Positions 16,018-23,550 of a stretch of DNA of 47,234 bases are shown piece after piece; the stretch's first letter is position 1, and every line of letters starts with the position of its first letter. Under the pieces are notes generated by a model. That model was given only the letters and a program-made list of their open reading frames with translations. It did not search any database and was not told where the DNA came from. The stretch lies in contig CADCBK010000016.1 of assembly GCA_902799665.1 (NCBI GenBank), positions 1 through 47,234 of the forward strand, read 5' to 3'. A program made the position numbers and the translations under genes. This DNA comes from an uncultured Spirochaetaceae bacterium (GTDB lineage Bacteria > Spirochaetota > Spirochaetia > Treponematales > Treponemataceae).

Positions 16018-16074
16018 CCTGCGCCTCCTTTTGAAAAAGTGTTTAACCTAGTTTGTTAGTAGGTTTATGGTGTT

Positions 16075-16103
16075 ATTATGCGCGGAATTTATATTTTTGT
16101 CAA
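16075..16103 (-). promoter_or_regulatory. Sigma-70 promoter of metY and its leader
   Basis: Minus strand TTGACA (16098-16103), a 17-base spacer and CATAAT (16075-16080). Transcription should start near 16068, about 50 bases before the leader-peptide ATG. Confidence 0.65.
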
Positions 16104-16170
16104 TAGTTTTTTAAAAAAAATTTAATTTTTTTTTGGCGGAACTTTTGCGGCGGAAGGAGCGGAATGGACG

Positions 16171-16201
16171 AAAAAAGGAACCGCCCCTTTTGGGCGGCTC
16201 C
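16171..16201 (-). terminator. Intrinsic terminator upstream of the metY promoter
   Basis: On the minus strand CCGCCC/GGGCGG arms (16181-16186 with 16192-16197), extended by GGA-/-TCC, are followed by CCTTTTTT. It can stop pheT read-through from entering the metY leader. It may instead end an unseen short transcript between 16340 and 16200, in which I find no convincing frame: one AAGGAGGGG site is not followed by a proper start. Confidence 0.6.
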
Positions 16202-16338
16202 AGGTTTGCGGAATTAAACTAGAAAAACATTTTTGTCTGGCACAGTCTTTCTTTAAATAATTCCCCTCCTTGTTATCAAGGCTAGCGCGCATTGGAAAAA
16301 ACGCCATAAACTAATAGTCCAAGCGCCTATGCTAATAT

Positions 16339-16376
16339 AAAAAAAGCGGACCGCTTGGAATCGCGGCCCGCCTTTT
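16339..16376 (-). terminator. Intrinsic terminator of pheT
   Basis: GCGGGCCGC and GCGGTCCGC arms (16363-16371 with 16346-16354, one mismatch) followed on the minus strand by seven T. It lies 22 bases after the pheT stop. Confidence 0.8.
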
Positions 16377-16397
16377 AGTTTTGCAAGTAATTATCGC

Positions 16398-17066
16398 TTA
16401 CATCAATTCCTCAAGGTCAAGCTCGCCGGCGATGCAGGGAACTTGGATCGACCAGTTTTCCAGCACTTGCGGATGGAGCTCGCCAAAGATTCCCACTTGC
16501 TTTCCGTTGACCATGATGCCGGCTTGGCGGCCAGGAATAAAGCGGGGATCGCTGGTTTCCACAACCTTGTATTCGTGGTCAAGGTAGTAAAGGAGCGACG
16601 ACACTTCGCTGGCCGCGCTGTTGAAGTTGGCGTTGGAGGCCGCGGTGACAAAGCCAAGAGCTTGGCGGGTGCGCGTTCCTGTGTTTTCTTCGGGGCAAAT
16701 GTAGGCGACTTTTCCGATTTCAAAAATCTTGTGGGGGAAAATCGCGTTGGCGCTTTGGGCTTCGGCGCGCAAAAGCGACGGAATGATTGACGGGCGGACA
16801 AACTGGTAGTTTTCGCTCATCGGGTTGGCCACTTCAATCGCGTTGTCGGCGCTTACGTTCATGCGCTCGATGTAGTCCTTTTTGCTTCCAAGATAGTTGA
16901 AAATCATTTCCTGGTAGTTGAGGCCCACCATGATTTCTTTTGTCTTGCGGCTGTAAACCGTAAGGTCGCTGAGCTTTCCGATTGTAAAGGCGTTGGGCTT
17001 TTGCGGGGCAAAGTCTTTTACGCCGCAGCCGATCATAACGTCTTCAATTACGTCAACTTCGTGCAA
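16398..17066 (-). CDS. pheT: Phenylalanine-tRNA ligase beta subunit, 3' part after a frameshift
   Basis: This is the C-terminal part of the pheT gene that starts at 18100. The frame actually continues upstream as VLSPAPYRNDFLHEVDVIEDVMIG to about 17100, where one base is missing relative to the first part. It covers the B5-like and catalytic-like core domain of the beta subunit (VGLNYQEMIFNYLGSKKDYIERM, VANPMSENYQFVRPSIIPSLL, HKIFEIGKV, GELHPQVLENWSIQVPC). The first in-frame ATG at 17066 is not a real start. Confidence 0.88.
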   Translation of the reverse strand: MHEVDVIEDVMIGCGVKDFAPQKPNAFTIGKLSDLTVYSRKTKEIMVGLNYQEMIFNYLGSKKDYIERMNVSADNAIEVANPMSENYQFVRPSIIPSLLRAEAQSANAIFPHKIFEIGKVAYICPEENTGTRTRQALGFVTAASNANFNSAASEVSSLLYYLDHEYKVVETSDPRFIPGRQAGIMVNGKQVGIFGELHPQVLENWSIQVPCIAGELDLEELM

Positions 17067-18100
17067 GAAGTCGTTGCGGTAGGGCGCCGGGCTAAGAACG
17101 ATTTCCCAGTCTCAACCTTGCTTCCCATGCGGGTAAGGGCGTCGGCGACCTTCTTAATGTCAAAGTCGCTTCCGAGCAATTTGTTTACGGCGCTGAGCGT
17201 GGCCTTTGTCGTGGGCTGGAAATAGTAGGGAACCATGATGTCCTTTCCAAAGCCAGTGTCGTATGGATGCTTTACAAGAATCGGCTTAATGTCGTAGCCC
17301 TGGTCGATGAAGTCGCAGGCAACGATGTTGGCGCTCAAAATCAAGCCTTCCATGTTGTCGCCCGTAAGCTCAACCATCAAATCCTTGTCGCCAACCTGGA
17401 CAGCTCCAAGCGTCGCGCTGTTGATTATCGGAGCCATAGACATTACTTCGTCCTTTGCGTCCGACAAAAGCGGGAACTTTTTGCAGTCCTTTAAAATCCA
17501 GCCAAAGTCTTTTCCCTTGGGATGGTCGGTCAAAATCTGGCGGCAAGTCATCGGCGCGTCGCACTGGAGCGGAACAAAAGAAGTTTTGTCCGGATCGACG
17601 GCGTGGTATTTTACGGGGAACTTGATTTGGTCAACGCGGTAAACGCCCATCGAAATGGACTTGCGCTTGCGGCCAAAGTTCCACGCGAGCTTTTCCTGCG
17701 TCTGGATTATGTCCTTTAGCATGGGGTCGTCGATGGCTTTTCCGCAAATCATAAAGGCCACCATGTAGGGGCGCACGTCCTTAAGCTCCGGATCGACGGT
17801 CACGACGCGGTCGCCGTAGTCGCCGTTTCCCATGTTGGACATGTATTTGTAGTAGTCGGCGGTTTTTCCGCCCGCGTGCAATTTTAGCTGGCGGGCTACG
17901 CCGTTTGTGGACCAAAGGTCGGGGCGGTTTGTGTCGTTCAATTCGATTTTGATGACGCGCTCGCTTTCGGGGAGCGTCGTGTCGGGCTTTTCGTCAAGCT
18001 CGGCTTTTGCGCAGGGCAGAACGTCTTCCAGCGCGGCGTAGTCGTATCGCTTTCCAACAGCGTCAAAAAACAATTTTTCGTTAACTTCTATTTTTGGCAT
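17048..18100 (-). CDS. pheT: Phenylalanine-tRNA ligase beta subunit, 5' part, frameshifted
   Basis: PheT pairs with PheS to charge tRNA-Phe. The ATG at 18100 follows GGAG and a good promoter. The sequence MPKIEVNEKLFFDAVGKRYDYAALEDVLP, IKIELNDTNRPDLWSTNGVARQL and ILSANIVACDFIDQGYDIKPILVKHPYDTG is the short archaeal-type beta subunit found in spirochaetes, about 570 residues in total, without the tRNA-binding and ferredoxin-fold domains of the E. coli form. After VETGK the frame runs into a nonsense tail. Restoring one A in the AAA tract at 17102-17104 (TTT on the plus strand) gives VETGKIVLSPAPYRNDF and joins both parts. The gene is essential and single-copy as a rule, so a sequencing or assembly error is the likely cause. 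Confidence 0.9.
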   Translation of the reverse strand: MPKIEVNEKLFFDAVGKRYDYAALEDVLPCAKAELDEKPDTTLPESERVIKIELNDTNRPDLWSTNGVARQLKLHAGGKTADYYKYMSNMGNGDYGDRVVTVDPELKDVRPYMVAFMICGKAIDDPMLKDIIQTQEKLAWNFGRKRKSISMGVYRVDQIKFPVKYHAVDPDKTSFVPLQCDAPMTCRQILTDHPKGKDFGWILKDCKKFPLLSDAKDEVMSMAPIINSATLGAVQVGDKDLMVELTGDNMEGLILSANIVACDFIDQGYDIKPILVKHPYDTGFGKDIMVPYYFQPTTKATLSAVNKLLGSDFDIKKVADALTRMGSKVETGKSFLARRPTATTSCTKLT

Positions 18101-18119
18101 AAATTACTCCAATTGAAAA

Positions 18120-18148
18120 ATTATAATAAATAATAGAAAAAAGTTCAA
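18120..18148 (-). promoter_or_regulatory. Sigma-70 promoter of pheT
   Basis: Minus strand TTGAAC (18143-18148), a 17-base spacer and TATAAT (18120-18125), with a short leader that contains GGAG before the ATG at 18100. No T-box or leader peptide is visible. Confidence 0.7.
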
Positions 18149-18209
18149 GAAATATAAAAACGCTCCCAGTCGCGGATGCGTCTGTCGAAACCGCTAGCTA
18201 GCGTCGCTA

Positions 18210-18270
18210 CACGCTGTTTGCGTTTGAAACTATTTTACTTCGCCGCTTGAGCGGCGGCGCAAACAGAGTG
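18210..18270. repeat. Nested inverted repeat in the pheT-PIN gap
   Basis: CACGCTGTTTGCG (18210-18222) pairs with CGCAAACAGAGTG (18258-18270), 12 of 13 positions. Inside it CGCCGC/GCGGCG (18241-18246 with 18251-18256) forms a second hairpin. The 200-base gap 18149-18351 also has a GCTAGCTAGC palindrome at about 18193-18202. I see no gene, tRNA or transposase here. It could be a small repeat element or structured RNA. Confidence 0.4.
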
Positions 18271-18351
18271 TTTTCGCCAGCCGCCCCGCTCCTTCGCGCG
18301 TTTTTATTTTTAATGCCAGTATTTTATTATAAGTTCAAAAAAGGTAGGGGC

Positions 18352-18795
18352 TCAAGCCGCGAAGGGGTTTTGGATGCGGGCGCCGCCGACAATTTGTTGG
18401 TCGTTCAAGTCTTCGGAATAAACCGTGGCGCAGCCCGTGTCGTCCGCCGCGGAAAGTATCAAGGAATCCCAAAAGGAAAACTGGCTTTTTATGCTTATGT
18501 CCACGGCGGACAAAATCAATGGAACGGAGATTTTGACTACAGGGAGATTGTTGGAAAACATTTCCACCATTTTTTTGGCCTTTTGTTTGTCACACAACAA
18601 TTTCTTTGTGACTACGTTGTAGAATTCCTGCAAGCATTGCGTTGAGATGACTCCGCTCCCGGAATCAATCGCGTCTTTTATAAGGGCCGTCGCGATTTTT
18701 TGTTTGCGCGCGTCGCTTTCGTCCGCGTAATAAACAAGAATGTTTGAGTCAAAAAACACTTTGCCGTCGGCTGTCTTAACCTGATTATCTTTCAT
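18352..18795 (-). CDS. PIN-domain (VapC-like) toxin ribonuclease
   Basis: The 147-residue protein has the PIN fold: the first acidic residue in VFFDSNILVYYAD, a middle Glu in STQCLQEFYNVV, then SFWDSLILSAADDTGCATVYSEDLNDQQ with the later Asp residues. Four acidic side chains should hold the metal for RNA cleavage. The ATG at 18795 is inside the end of the upstream HTH gene (11-base overlap) and follows GGAGGA, as in coupled toxin-antitoxin operons. The N-terminus (MKDNQVKTADGK) is a little longer than usual. Target RNA unknown. Confidence 0.83.
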   Translation of the reverse strand: MKDNQVKTADGKVFFDSNILVYYADESDARKQKIATALIKDAIDSGSGVISTQCLQEFYNVVTKKLLCDKQKAKKMVEMFSNNLPVVKISVPLILSAVDISIKSQFSFWDSLILSAADDTGCATVYSEDLNDQQIVGGARIQNPFAA

Positions 18796-19318
18796 ATAGT
18801 TCCTCCCGGGTCCATTTTTGACCGTGTGAATTTATGTGAAGGCTTTTTATAAAGTCTTCCATTTCTTGATACGCCTGCATGCGCTTGTTGGGCTTGAGCT
18901 TTTCTTCCGTAGCCGCTTGGACCATGCCGGAAAGTTTTTCCAGTACTTTTAGCTGCTCCCGGTAAACAAGCTTTGGGAGCATTTGGAGGATTGCGTTAAG
19001 GTAGTAGGAAGGAGCGCGACGCACGGCCAAATAGTCCGCGTTTGCAGGCGCTCCGGAATCGTGGACGGCGAGGCTTTCCGGCTCTTTTTGCTCTATTTCA
19101 TAGGTCGTTTGGGGATGCTCGTCCGCGAATTTGTCGTCCAAAATCACGTCGTAGGGAACGTGGTAAAAATTGGCGAGGTTTACGACGGTTTTTACGGGCG
19201 GAACGGCCTCGCCGCTTTCGTATTTAATGTACATTTGCCGCGAGATTCCCAAAAAGGAAGCGACCGCCGCCTGCGAATAATTGTTCTGAATCCTAAGATT
19301 GCAAAGCGTCTTGTTCAT
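18785..19318 (-). CDS. Xre-family HTH protein, probable antitoxin of the PIN toxin
   Basis: The start is the ATG at 19318, six bases after the -10; the longer frame to 19357 runs through the promoter. Residues about 8-60 form an Xre/Cro helix-turn-helix (LRIQNNYSQAAVASFLGISRQMYIKYESGEAVPPVKTVVNLANFYHVPYDVIL). The C-terminal part, ending in EDFIKSLHINSHGQKWTREELYER, is the natural place for toxin contact; I do not recognise its family. It should repress its own promoter by binding the inverted repeat over the -10 and neutralise the downstream PIN protein. Confidence 0.82.
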   Translation of the reverse strand: MNKTLCNLRIQNNYSQAAVASFLGISRQMYIKYESGEAVPPVKTVVNLANFYHVPYDVILDDKFADEHPQTTYEIEQKEPESLAVHDSGAPANADYLAVRRAPSYYLNAILQMLPKLVYREQLKVLEKLSGMVQAATEEKLKPNKRMQAYQEMEDFIKSLHINSHGQKWTREELYER

Positions 19319-19353
19319 AGGAGCATTATACACCGCTCCCTTGGGAAAGTCAA
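19319..19353 (-). promoter_or_regulatory. Leaderless promoter with operator for the HTH-PIN operon
   Basis: Minus strand TTGACT (19348-19353), 17-base spacer, TATAAT (19325-19330), then six bases to the ATG at 19318. GGAGC (19320-19324) and GCTCC (19335-19339) form an inverted repeat that encloses the -10, a likely operator. There is no Shine-Dalgarno site. Confidence 0.7.
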
Positions 19354-19360
19354 GCAAAAT

Positions 19361-19375
19361 TTACAAAAAATGTAA
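19361..19375. promoter_or_regulatory. Second inverted repeat upstream of the HTH-PIN promoter
   Basis: TTACA-AAAAA-TGTAA is a perfect inverted repeat eight bases upstream of the -35. It could be an upstream operator or simply an AT-rich UP-like element. Confidence 0.35.
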
Positions 19376-19427
19376 TAAAAAGTTTACTATTTTGGGGGGA
19401 ACGGTTGGCAAGACCGAAAAGCGCCGC

Positions 19428-19751
19428 TTAGCCATGAGGCTGCAGCTTTTTGATGAGATTCATGATTAAAAGGCGGTCGTCTACGGGAAGGGAGTCAAAG
19501 GAATTTAAGAATTCGAGGCGTTCGCCAGTGACCGCGACTGGGCTTTTGTATTCCGTTCCCGTAACAAGGAATTCTACAGAAACTTTGAGAGCCTTGGCGA
19601 TTTTTTGGGCGTTGTAAACGCCCGGCTCTTGTGGGTTGGACATAAGGTAGTTGTCAATTGTGCGCTTGCTTACGCCAGATTTTTCGGCAAGATCTCTGGC
19701 CGAAACGCCTTGATATTCCATTTCGTCTCTAAGGTTTTCTCTGAATCCCAT
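19428..19751 (-). CDS. Xre-family transcriptional regulator
   Basis: A 107-residue Cro/CI-type protein: HTH at about residues 5-65 (MEYQGVSARDLAEKSGVSKRTIDNYLMSNP...AQKIAKALKVSVEFLV) and a short helical tail (FDSLPVDDRLLIMNLIKKLQ). It is a clear paralog of the regulator at 44608-44928: both begin MGF(R/K)ENLR(D/E)EME and share the KIAKAL...VEELV pattern. No partner gene follows in the same direction; the next gene is the HTH-PIN pair, with its own promoter. A TATCAT eight bases before the ATG could be its -10, without a ribosome-binding site. Confidence 0.8.
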   Translation of the reverse strand: MGFRENLRDEMEYQGVSARDLAEKSGVSKRTIDNYLMSNPQEPGVYNAQKIAKALKVSVEFLVTGTEYKSPVAVTGERLEFLNSFDSLPVDDRLLIMNLIKKLQPHG

Positions 19752-19880
19752 AATAAAAAATGATACACTTTTTAGGGTATAGATTTTTTAAACTTGCTTT
19801 AAACAAAGTATAGAGTTATAATAATTTACTTGAATTAGCGTAAATACTTATTTATTTGTCTTTTTTTGGAGGATGTGTTT
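19752..19880. promoter_or_regulatory. Divergent control region between Xre regulator and BspA-like gene
   Basis: AT-rich 129 bases. An ATAC-N10-GTAT inverted repeat around 19763-19780 overlaps the presumed start region of the regulator gene and may be its operator. GGAGGA (19868-19873) is the ribosome-binding site of the lipoprotein gene to the right. No clear -35/-10 pair could be fixed for the lipoprotein. Confidence 0.35.
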
Positions 19881-22433
19881 ATGAAAAAAGCTGTTTTGAT
19901 TTTTGCGGTAATGTCCTTTATTTTGGCGCTTGCGTGCGTTTCTTGCAGTAACGGCGCTGACGGAGGCGGAAGCAATCCTGCTGCCACGACTCCTAGTTCT
20001 GGCGGAACGGGTGGAACGAACGAAGGCGCGCAGACGGGCGGAACGGAAAATCCGTCTAGCGGAACTGAAACTCCAAACCCTACAAATCCTACCACTCCAA
20101 CAACTCCAACAGACCCCTCTAGCGGTGAAAACCAAGGCGGAAATGAACAAACAGACACAACGCCTCCGGCATGCGTTCAAAATGTTACCGCAAATATAGG
20201 AAACTCTACGATCTTGCTTTCTTGGACAAATCCAAACGACAGCGACTTTGCAAAGACAAAGATCACTTTTTTGCCTACTGCTGACAGCGTGACACAGCCA
20301 ATCGATGTTGCGGGTCAACCAGGCCAATCTTCAAGCGCCGATATTGCAGGTTTGTTGAATGGAACAGAATACACTTTTTATCTTACAGCGATGGATGCAA
20401 ACGGCAATTGTTCCACAATTGTAGAAATAAAGGCGACGCCCCAAATGCCCGCGGACACAACGCCACCTGCGGAAGCAACATCGCTTGCCTTTAGCGCCAA
20501 GCATAAACGAATTGAATTGACATGGCTTAATCCAACAGACACAGATTTTTATGCGACAGCGATTACATTTACTCCAGAAGCTACAGGAGTAAGTCAACCA
20601 ATTGTCGTTCAAGGAACGGCAGGAGCGACTTGCAATAAGACAATTGAAAATCTTGAGAACGGAATAGAATACACATTCACATTAAAATCAATAGATTCAA
20701 GCAACAACAAAAGTTCTGGAAAAACAATAAGCGCAAGTCCGGTCGAGAGCGTTCTTAGACTGACGACGGTTCTTCCTAATGACAGTGGAAACATAATTTT
20801 TACAAAGGACAGCGCGCCGATACGAGTAACAGTTGCGAGTTCAAACACAATTACAAAAGCTGTTTGGAAAAAGGGACAACAAAACATCTTACCCACTGCG
20901 ACAGGTCTATTGAATGACGCTAGCGCTACAAGTTTTGTAATAAACTCTATGCAAACGGTAAATTTTGATGTAACAGAAAACGGCGTATATGATTTTGCCG
21001 TTCAAAATGACGAAGGAATTTGCGATATAAAACAAGTTGAGGTAAAGACCATTGACAATACGCCACCCGCAGAAGTAATAGGACTTAGTGTTGATTTTGA
21101 TGGAACAAAAATCAACCTAAATTGGACAAATCCTGTAGTGCAAAGTGTTTACGACAGTCCTTTGAGTAAAGTGAAAGTGACTTATATATACAATGACGAT
21201 AGTGCGGATGCAAGCAATGGCTCTATTGAATACACATCTACCAAAACAAGTTGCTCTATCAACCTTCCTAACGGCAAAGGTGAAAACGATTTTGCTCGAA
21301 TAAAAATCCAAACAATTGACGCACTTGGAAACACAAGCAGCGGAACGCAAAAGAAACAATGGTGTTGCTATTGTATAATTTATCCATCTGATTATGGTAA
21401 AATAAAGTCATTAACAAAAAATGCGCGTGTAATATTTACTAGATTCGGCGATTATGAGATTTCGATATTTAATGATGAATGTACAAACCTTAGAAAAAAT
21501 TCTTTGGGGAAATCTAGGCGAATAGATATTGATTTGTCAAATATTGAAAATTTAATAAATATTCCAGAATCGGCCTTTAGTTCTAATTTATCTCTAAGAA
21601 GTGTAAGTCTTCCAGAAACGGTAGAGAATATTTATGACAAAGCATTTTCCTATTGTACAAATCTTACAAGTATAAAATTTTCAGAGACCGTAAAAACTAT
21701 AGGAAATGATGCATTTTCAAATTGTACAAATCTTACAACTATAAAACTCCCAGAATCCGTAACAACTATAGGAAGTCGTGCATTTTCATATTGCAAAAAT
21801 TTGATAAGCATAAATATTCCTGTTGCTGTAAACAAAATAGGAGACTCCGCATTTAGAGCTTGTGAAAAAATTGAAACCATAGATATTCCTGGTGAAATAT
21901 ACGAAATGAGAGGCTCCGAATTTCATGATTGTATAAATTTAAAAACCGTAAACATAAATCGTGTGAACAGTCCAAATGGGTTGTGGGCTTATACGTTTTC
22001 AGGATGTAAGAATCTCACAAGTGTAACACTAGGATATGTTTTATATATTGGAAATTTTGCTTTTAAAGATTGTGAATCATTGAAAAATATTGTGCTTCCA
22101 GATAGTTGTAGACGAATTGAACAAGAATCATTTTTGAGATGTACAAATCTTGAAAAAGTTACATTTGGAAATAGTATAGATTCTATATGTAGGTTAGCCT
22201 TTAATAATTGTTCTAATCTTACATCTGTGGTGTTTAAAAATACTACAAAAAAATGGTTTCAAACATCTAATGCTATAAACGAATATACAAAAGCAAGCGA
22301 ATTAAAAGGAACAAGTATCGGCTATAAATTTTCAATAGATGCTCAACAAAACGCAAAGTATTTAACGGATGACTATATAGAAAAGTTTTTATATACAGAT
22401 GATTTCAAACCATTAGTAACTACTAGATATTAG
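19881..22433 (+). CDS. BspA-like surface lipoprotein: fibronectin III repeats plus LRR_5 repeats
   Basis: ATG at 19881 follows GGAGGA by seven bases. The 850-residue protein has a lipoprotein signal (MKKAVLIFAVMSFILALACVSC|S), then a Gly/Thr/Pro/Ser-rich linker (about 25-95). Two or three fibronectin type III-like domains follow, each introduced by DTTPPA (SWTNPNDSDFAKTKITF, LNGTEYTFYLTAMDANGN). From about residue 560 BspA-type leucine-rich repeats follow: SVSLPETVENIYDKAFSYCTNLTSIKFSETVKTIG and about eight more units with the AF..C.NL..I consensus. Such proteins are surface adhesins or binding proteins in oral and gut Treponema. The base composition falls sharply in AT-rich direction at about 21370, between the domain types, which suggests a mosaic gene. 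Confidence 0.88.
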   Translation: MKKAVLIFAVMSFILALACVSCSNGADGGGSNPAATTPSSGGTGGTNEGAQTGGTENPSSGTETPNPTNPTTPTTPTDPSSGENQGGNEQTDTTPPACVQNVTANIGNSTILLSWTNPNDSDFAKTKITFLPTADSVTQPIDVAGQPGQSSSADIAGLLNGTEYTFYLTAMDANGNCSTIVEIKATPQMPADTTPPAEATSLAFSAKHKRIELTWLNPTDTDFYATAITFTPEATGVSQPIVVQGTAGATCNKTIENLENGIEYTFTLKSIDSSNNKSSGKTISASPVESVLRLTTVLPNDSGNIIFTKDSAPIRVTVASSNTITKAVWKKGQQNILPTATGLLNDASATSFVINSMQTVNFDVTENGVYDFAVQNDEGICDIKQVEVKTIDNTPPAEVIGLSVDFDGTKINLNWTNPVVQSVYDSPLSKVKVTYIYNDDSADASNGSIEYTSTKTSCSINLPNGKGENDFARIKIQTIDALGNTSSGTQKKQWCCYCIIYPSDYGKIKSLTKNARVIFTRFGDYEISIFNDECTNLRKNSLGKSRRIDIDLSNIENLINIPESAFSSNLSLRSVSLPETVENIYDKAFSYCTNLTSIKFSETVKTIGNDAFSNCTNLTTIKLPESVTTIGSRAFSYCKNLISINIPVAVNKIGDSAFRACEKIETIDIPGEIYEMRGSEFHDCINLKTVNINRVNSPNGLWAYTFSGCKNLTSVTLGYVLYIGNFAFKDCESLKNIVLPDSCRRIEQESFLRCTNLEKVTFGNSIDSICRLAFNNCSNLTSVVFKNTTKKWFQTSNAINEYTKASELKGTSIGYKFSIDAQQNAKYLTDDYIEKFLYTDDFKPLVTTRY

Positions 22434-22443
22434 AAGTATAAAT

Positions 22444-22890
22444 ATGAAAATAATTACAGTAATAGGAAAGCCTAATACAGGTAAAACAACATTAATCACA
22501 GGCGTTTTTGAAAAATTGAAAGCAGGTGGCGCAAAAGTTACATATTTCAAATCACTTGGAAGCAACAATAAAGATTTTGAAGCGTTTTTATTTCACGGTG
22601 ATTTAAAAATTGCTTTTTATAGCATTGGGGACAAAGCCGATCCAAGTCATTCTCCAATGGAATATGTGGCAAACGGAATAACATATGGATATAATAGCGG
22701 AGCGGATATCTTCATAAACGCTTTTTCAAATTCTATTTTGTCAATTTCGGAAAAGGAATATCTTTCATTCATTGGTCAAAAAGATAAATGCATATTTATT
22801 AGAATGAATTCACAAACAGCATCTGACATTGATAAACAACACAACGAAAAAATGCAGGAAGTTATTGAAGAAATAAACAGGTGTAATTAA
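22444..22890 (+). CDS. Small P-loop NTPase-like protein of unknown role
   Basis: The 148-residue protein opens with MKIITVIGKPNTGKTTLI, a textbook Walker A at residues 8-16, followed by a helix and VTYFKSL. A possible second strand motif, KCIFIRMNS, lies near residue 118, but no clear Walker B Asp follows it. It starts ten bases after the BspA-like gene and shares its AT-rich composition, so the two were probably acquired or are transcribed together. No SD better than GAAGT is seen. MobB-like or ParA-like folds are possible; I do not recognise a specific family. Confidence 0.65.
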   Translation: MKIITVIGKPNTGKTTLITGVFEKLKAGGAKVTYFKSLGSNNKDFEAFLFHGDLKIAFYSIGDKADPSHSPMEYVANGITYGYNSGADIFINAFSNSILSISEKEYLSFIGQKDKCIFIRMNSQTASDIDKQHNEKMQEVIEEINRCN

Positions 22891-22920
22891 GAGTTATTAA
22901 TTCAGCCCTATCTTTCCCCT

Positions 22921-23550
22921 CTACACTTCCATCAAATCCTCGGCGGAGCAATCCAGCGCTTTGGCTAGGGAGATGACGCTTTGGGCTTTGGCGGCGTTGA
23001 TGTCTTTTTGCTTTTGCTCGTATTGTTGGATTGTGCGCAGGGGAACGCCGGAAGCGACGGCCAATTCGTTTTGGGAAAGGCCGGCGGCAAGGCGGCGTGT
23101 TTTTAGGTTGCAAGCGGGCTTTCGCGCTTTATACAGTTCCGTCATCTTATCGCAAAATTGCGAGATGTTCATTTCGTGATAGGGCGCGTACATCGCCCTT
23201 ACTTCTGTTATCGGAATCAAAGAATCTATTTGCTTGAACGAAAGGTTTGTCTGCCACTGAAAATACGCCAGCGCCCAGCCCGTCCAGTATTCGGGGCTGC
23301 GGTTTGCGGCTGGCTTGTATTTTTTTGCGAGCGAATAATTTTCAAGAACTTCCAGCGCAAGTTCCACGCCGGACTTTCCAGCGATAACGGAAGATTCTCC
23401 GCGTTCAAATTGAACGGAAATTTTTGATTCAAGGAATTTTTTGTAAAAGGCGTTGATGTCTTTTTTTAAGTCGTAAACGGCAAAGTCCAGCATAGAGGCA
23501 AGCGAACTTTGCGCTTTTGAAAGATAAAGTTTATCGTAGGCGCGGATCAT
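22921..23550 (-). CDS. HTH protein paired with a DUF3990-type toxin remnant
   Basis: The 209-residue protein has an N-terminal region that I do not recognise (LYLSKAQSSLASMLDFAVYDLKKDINAFYKKFLES), a middle part with ALAYFQWQTNLSFKQID, and a C-terminal Xre helix-turn-helix (NLKTRRLAAGLSQNELAVASGVPLRTIQQYEQKQKDI...ISLAKALDCSAEDLM). It overlaps the end of the upstream toxin frame by 20 bases. The order toxin then HTH partner, with the HTH at the C-terminus, suits an antitoxin or neutralising regulator that binds the inverted repeat over their shared promoter. The toxin gene is broken but this one is intact. Confidence 0.72.
   Translation of the reverse strand: MIRAYDKLYLSKAQSSLASMLDFAVYDLKKDINAFYKKFLESKISVQFERGESSVIAGKSGVELALEVLENYSLAKKYKPAANRSPEYWTGWALAYFQWQTNLSFKQIDSLIPITEVRAMYAPYHEMNISQFCDKMTELYKARKPACNLKTRRLAAGLSQNELAVASGVPLRTIQQYEQKQKDINAAKAQSVISLAKALDCSAEDLMEV

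Noticed and set aside
15800..16068. A SAM or other known riboswitch in the metY leader
   Set aside because: No conserved core of a known riboswitch could be recognised, whereas a short SD-led coding frame is clear.
16122..16307. A 61-codon frame between pheT and metY
   Set aside because: It has no SD at its start and runs through the terminator hairpin at 16171-16201.
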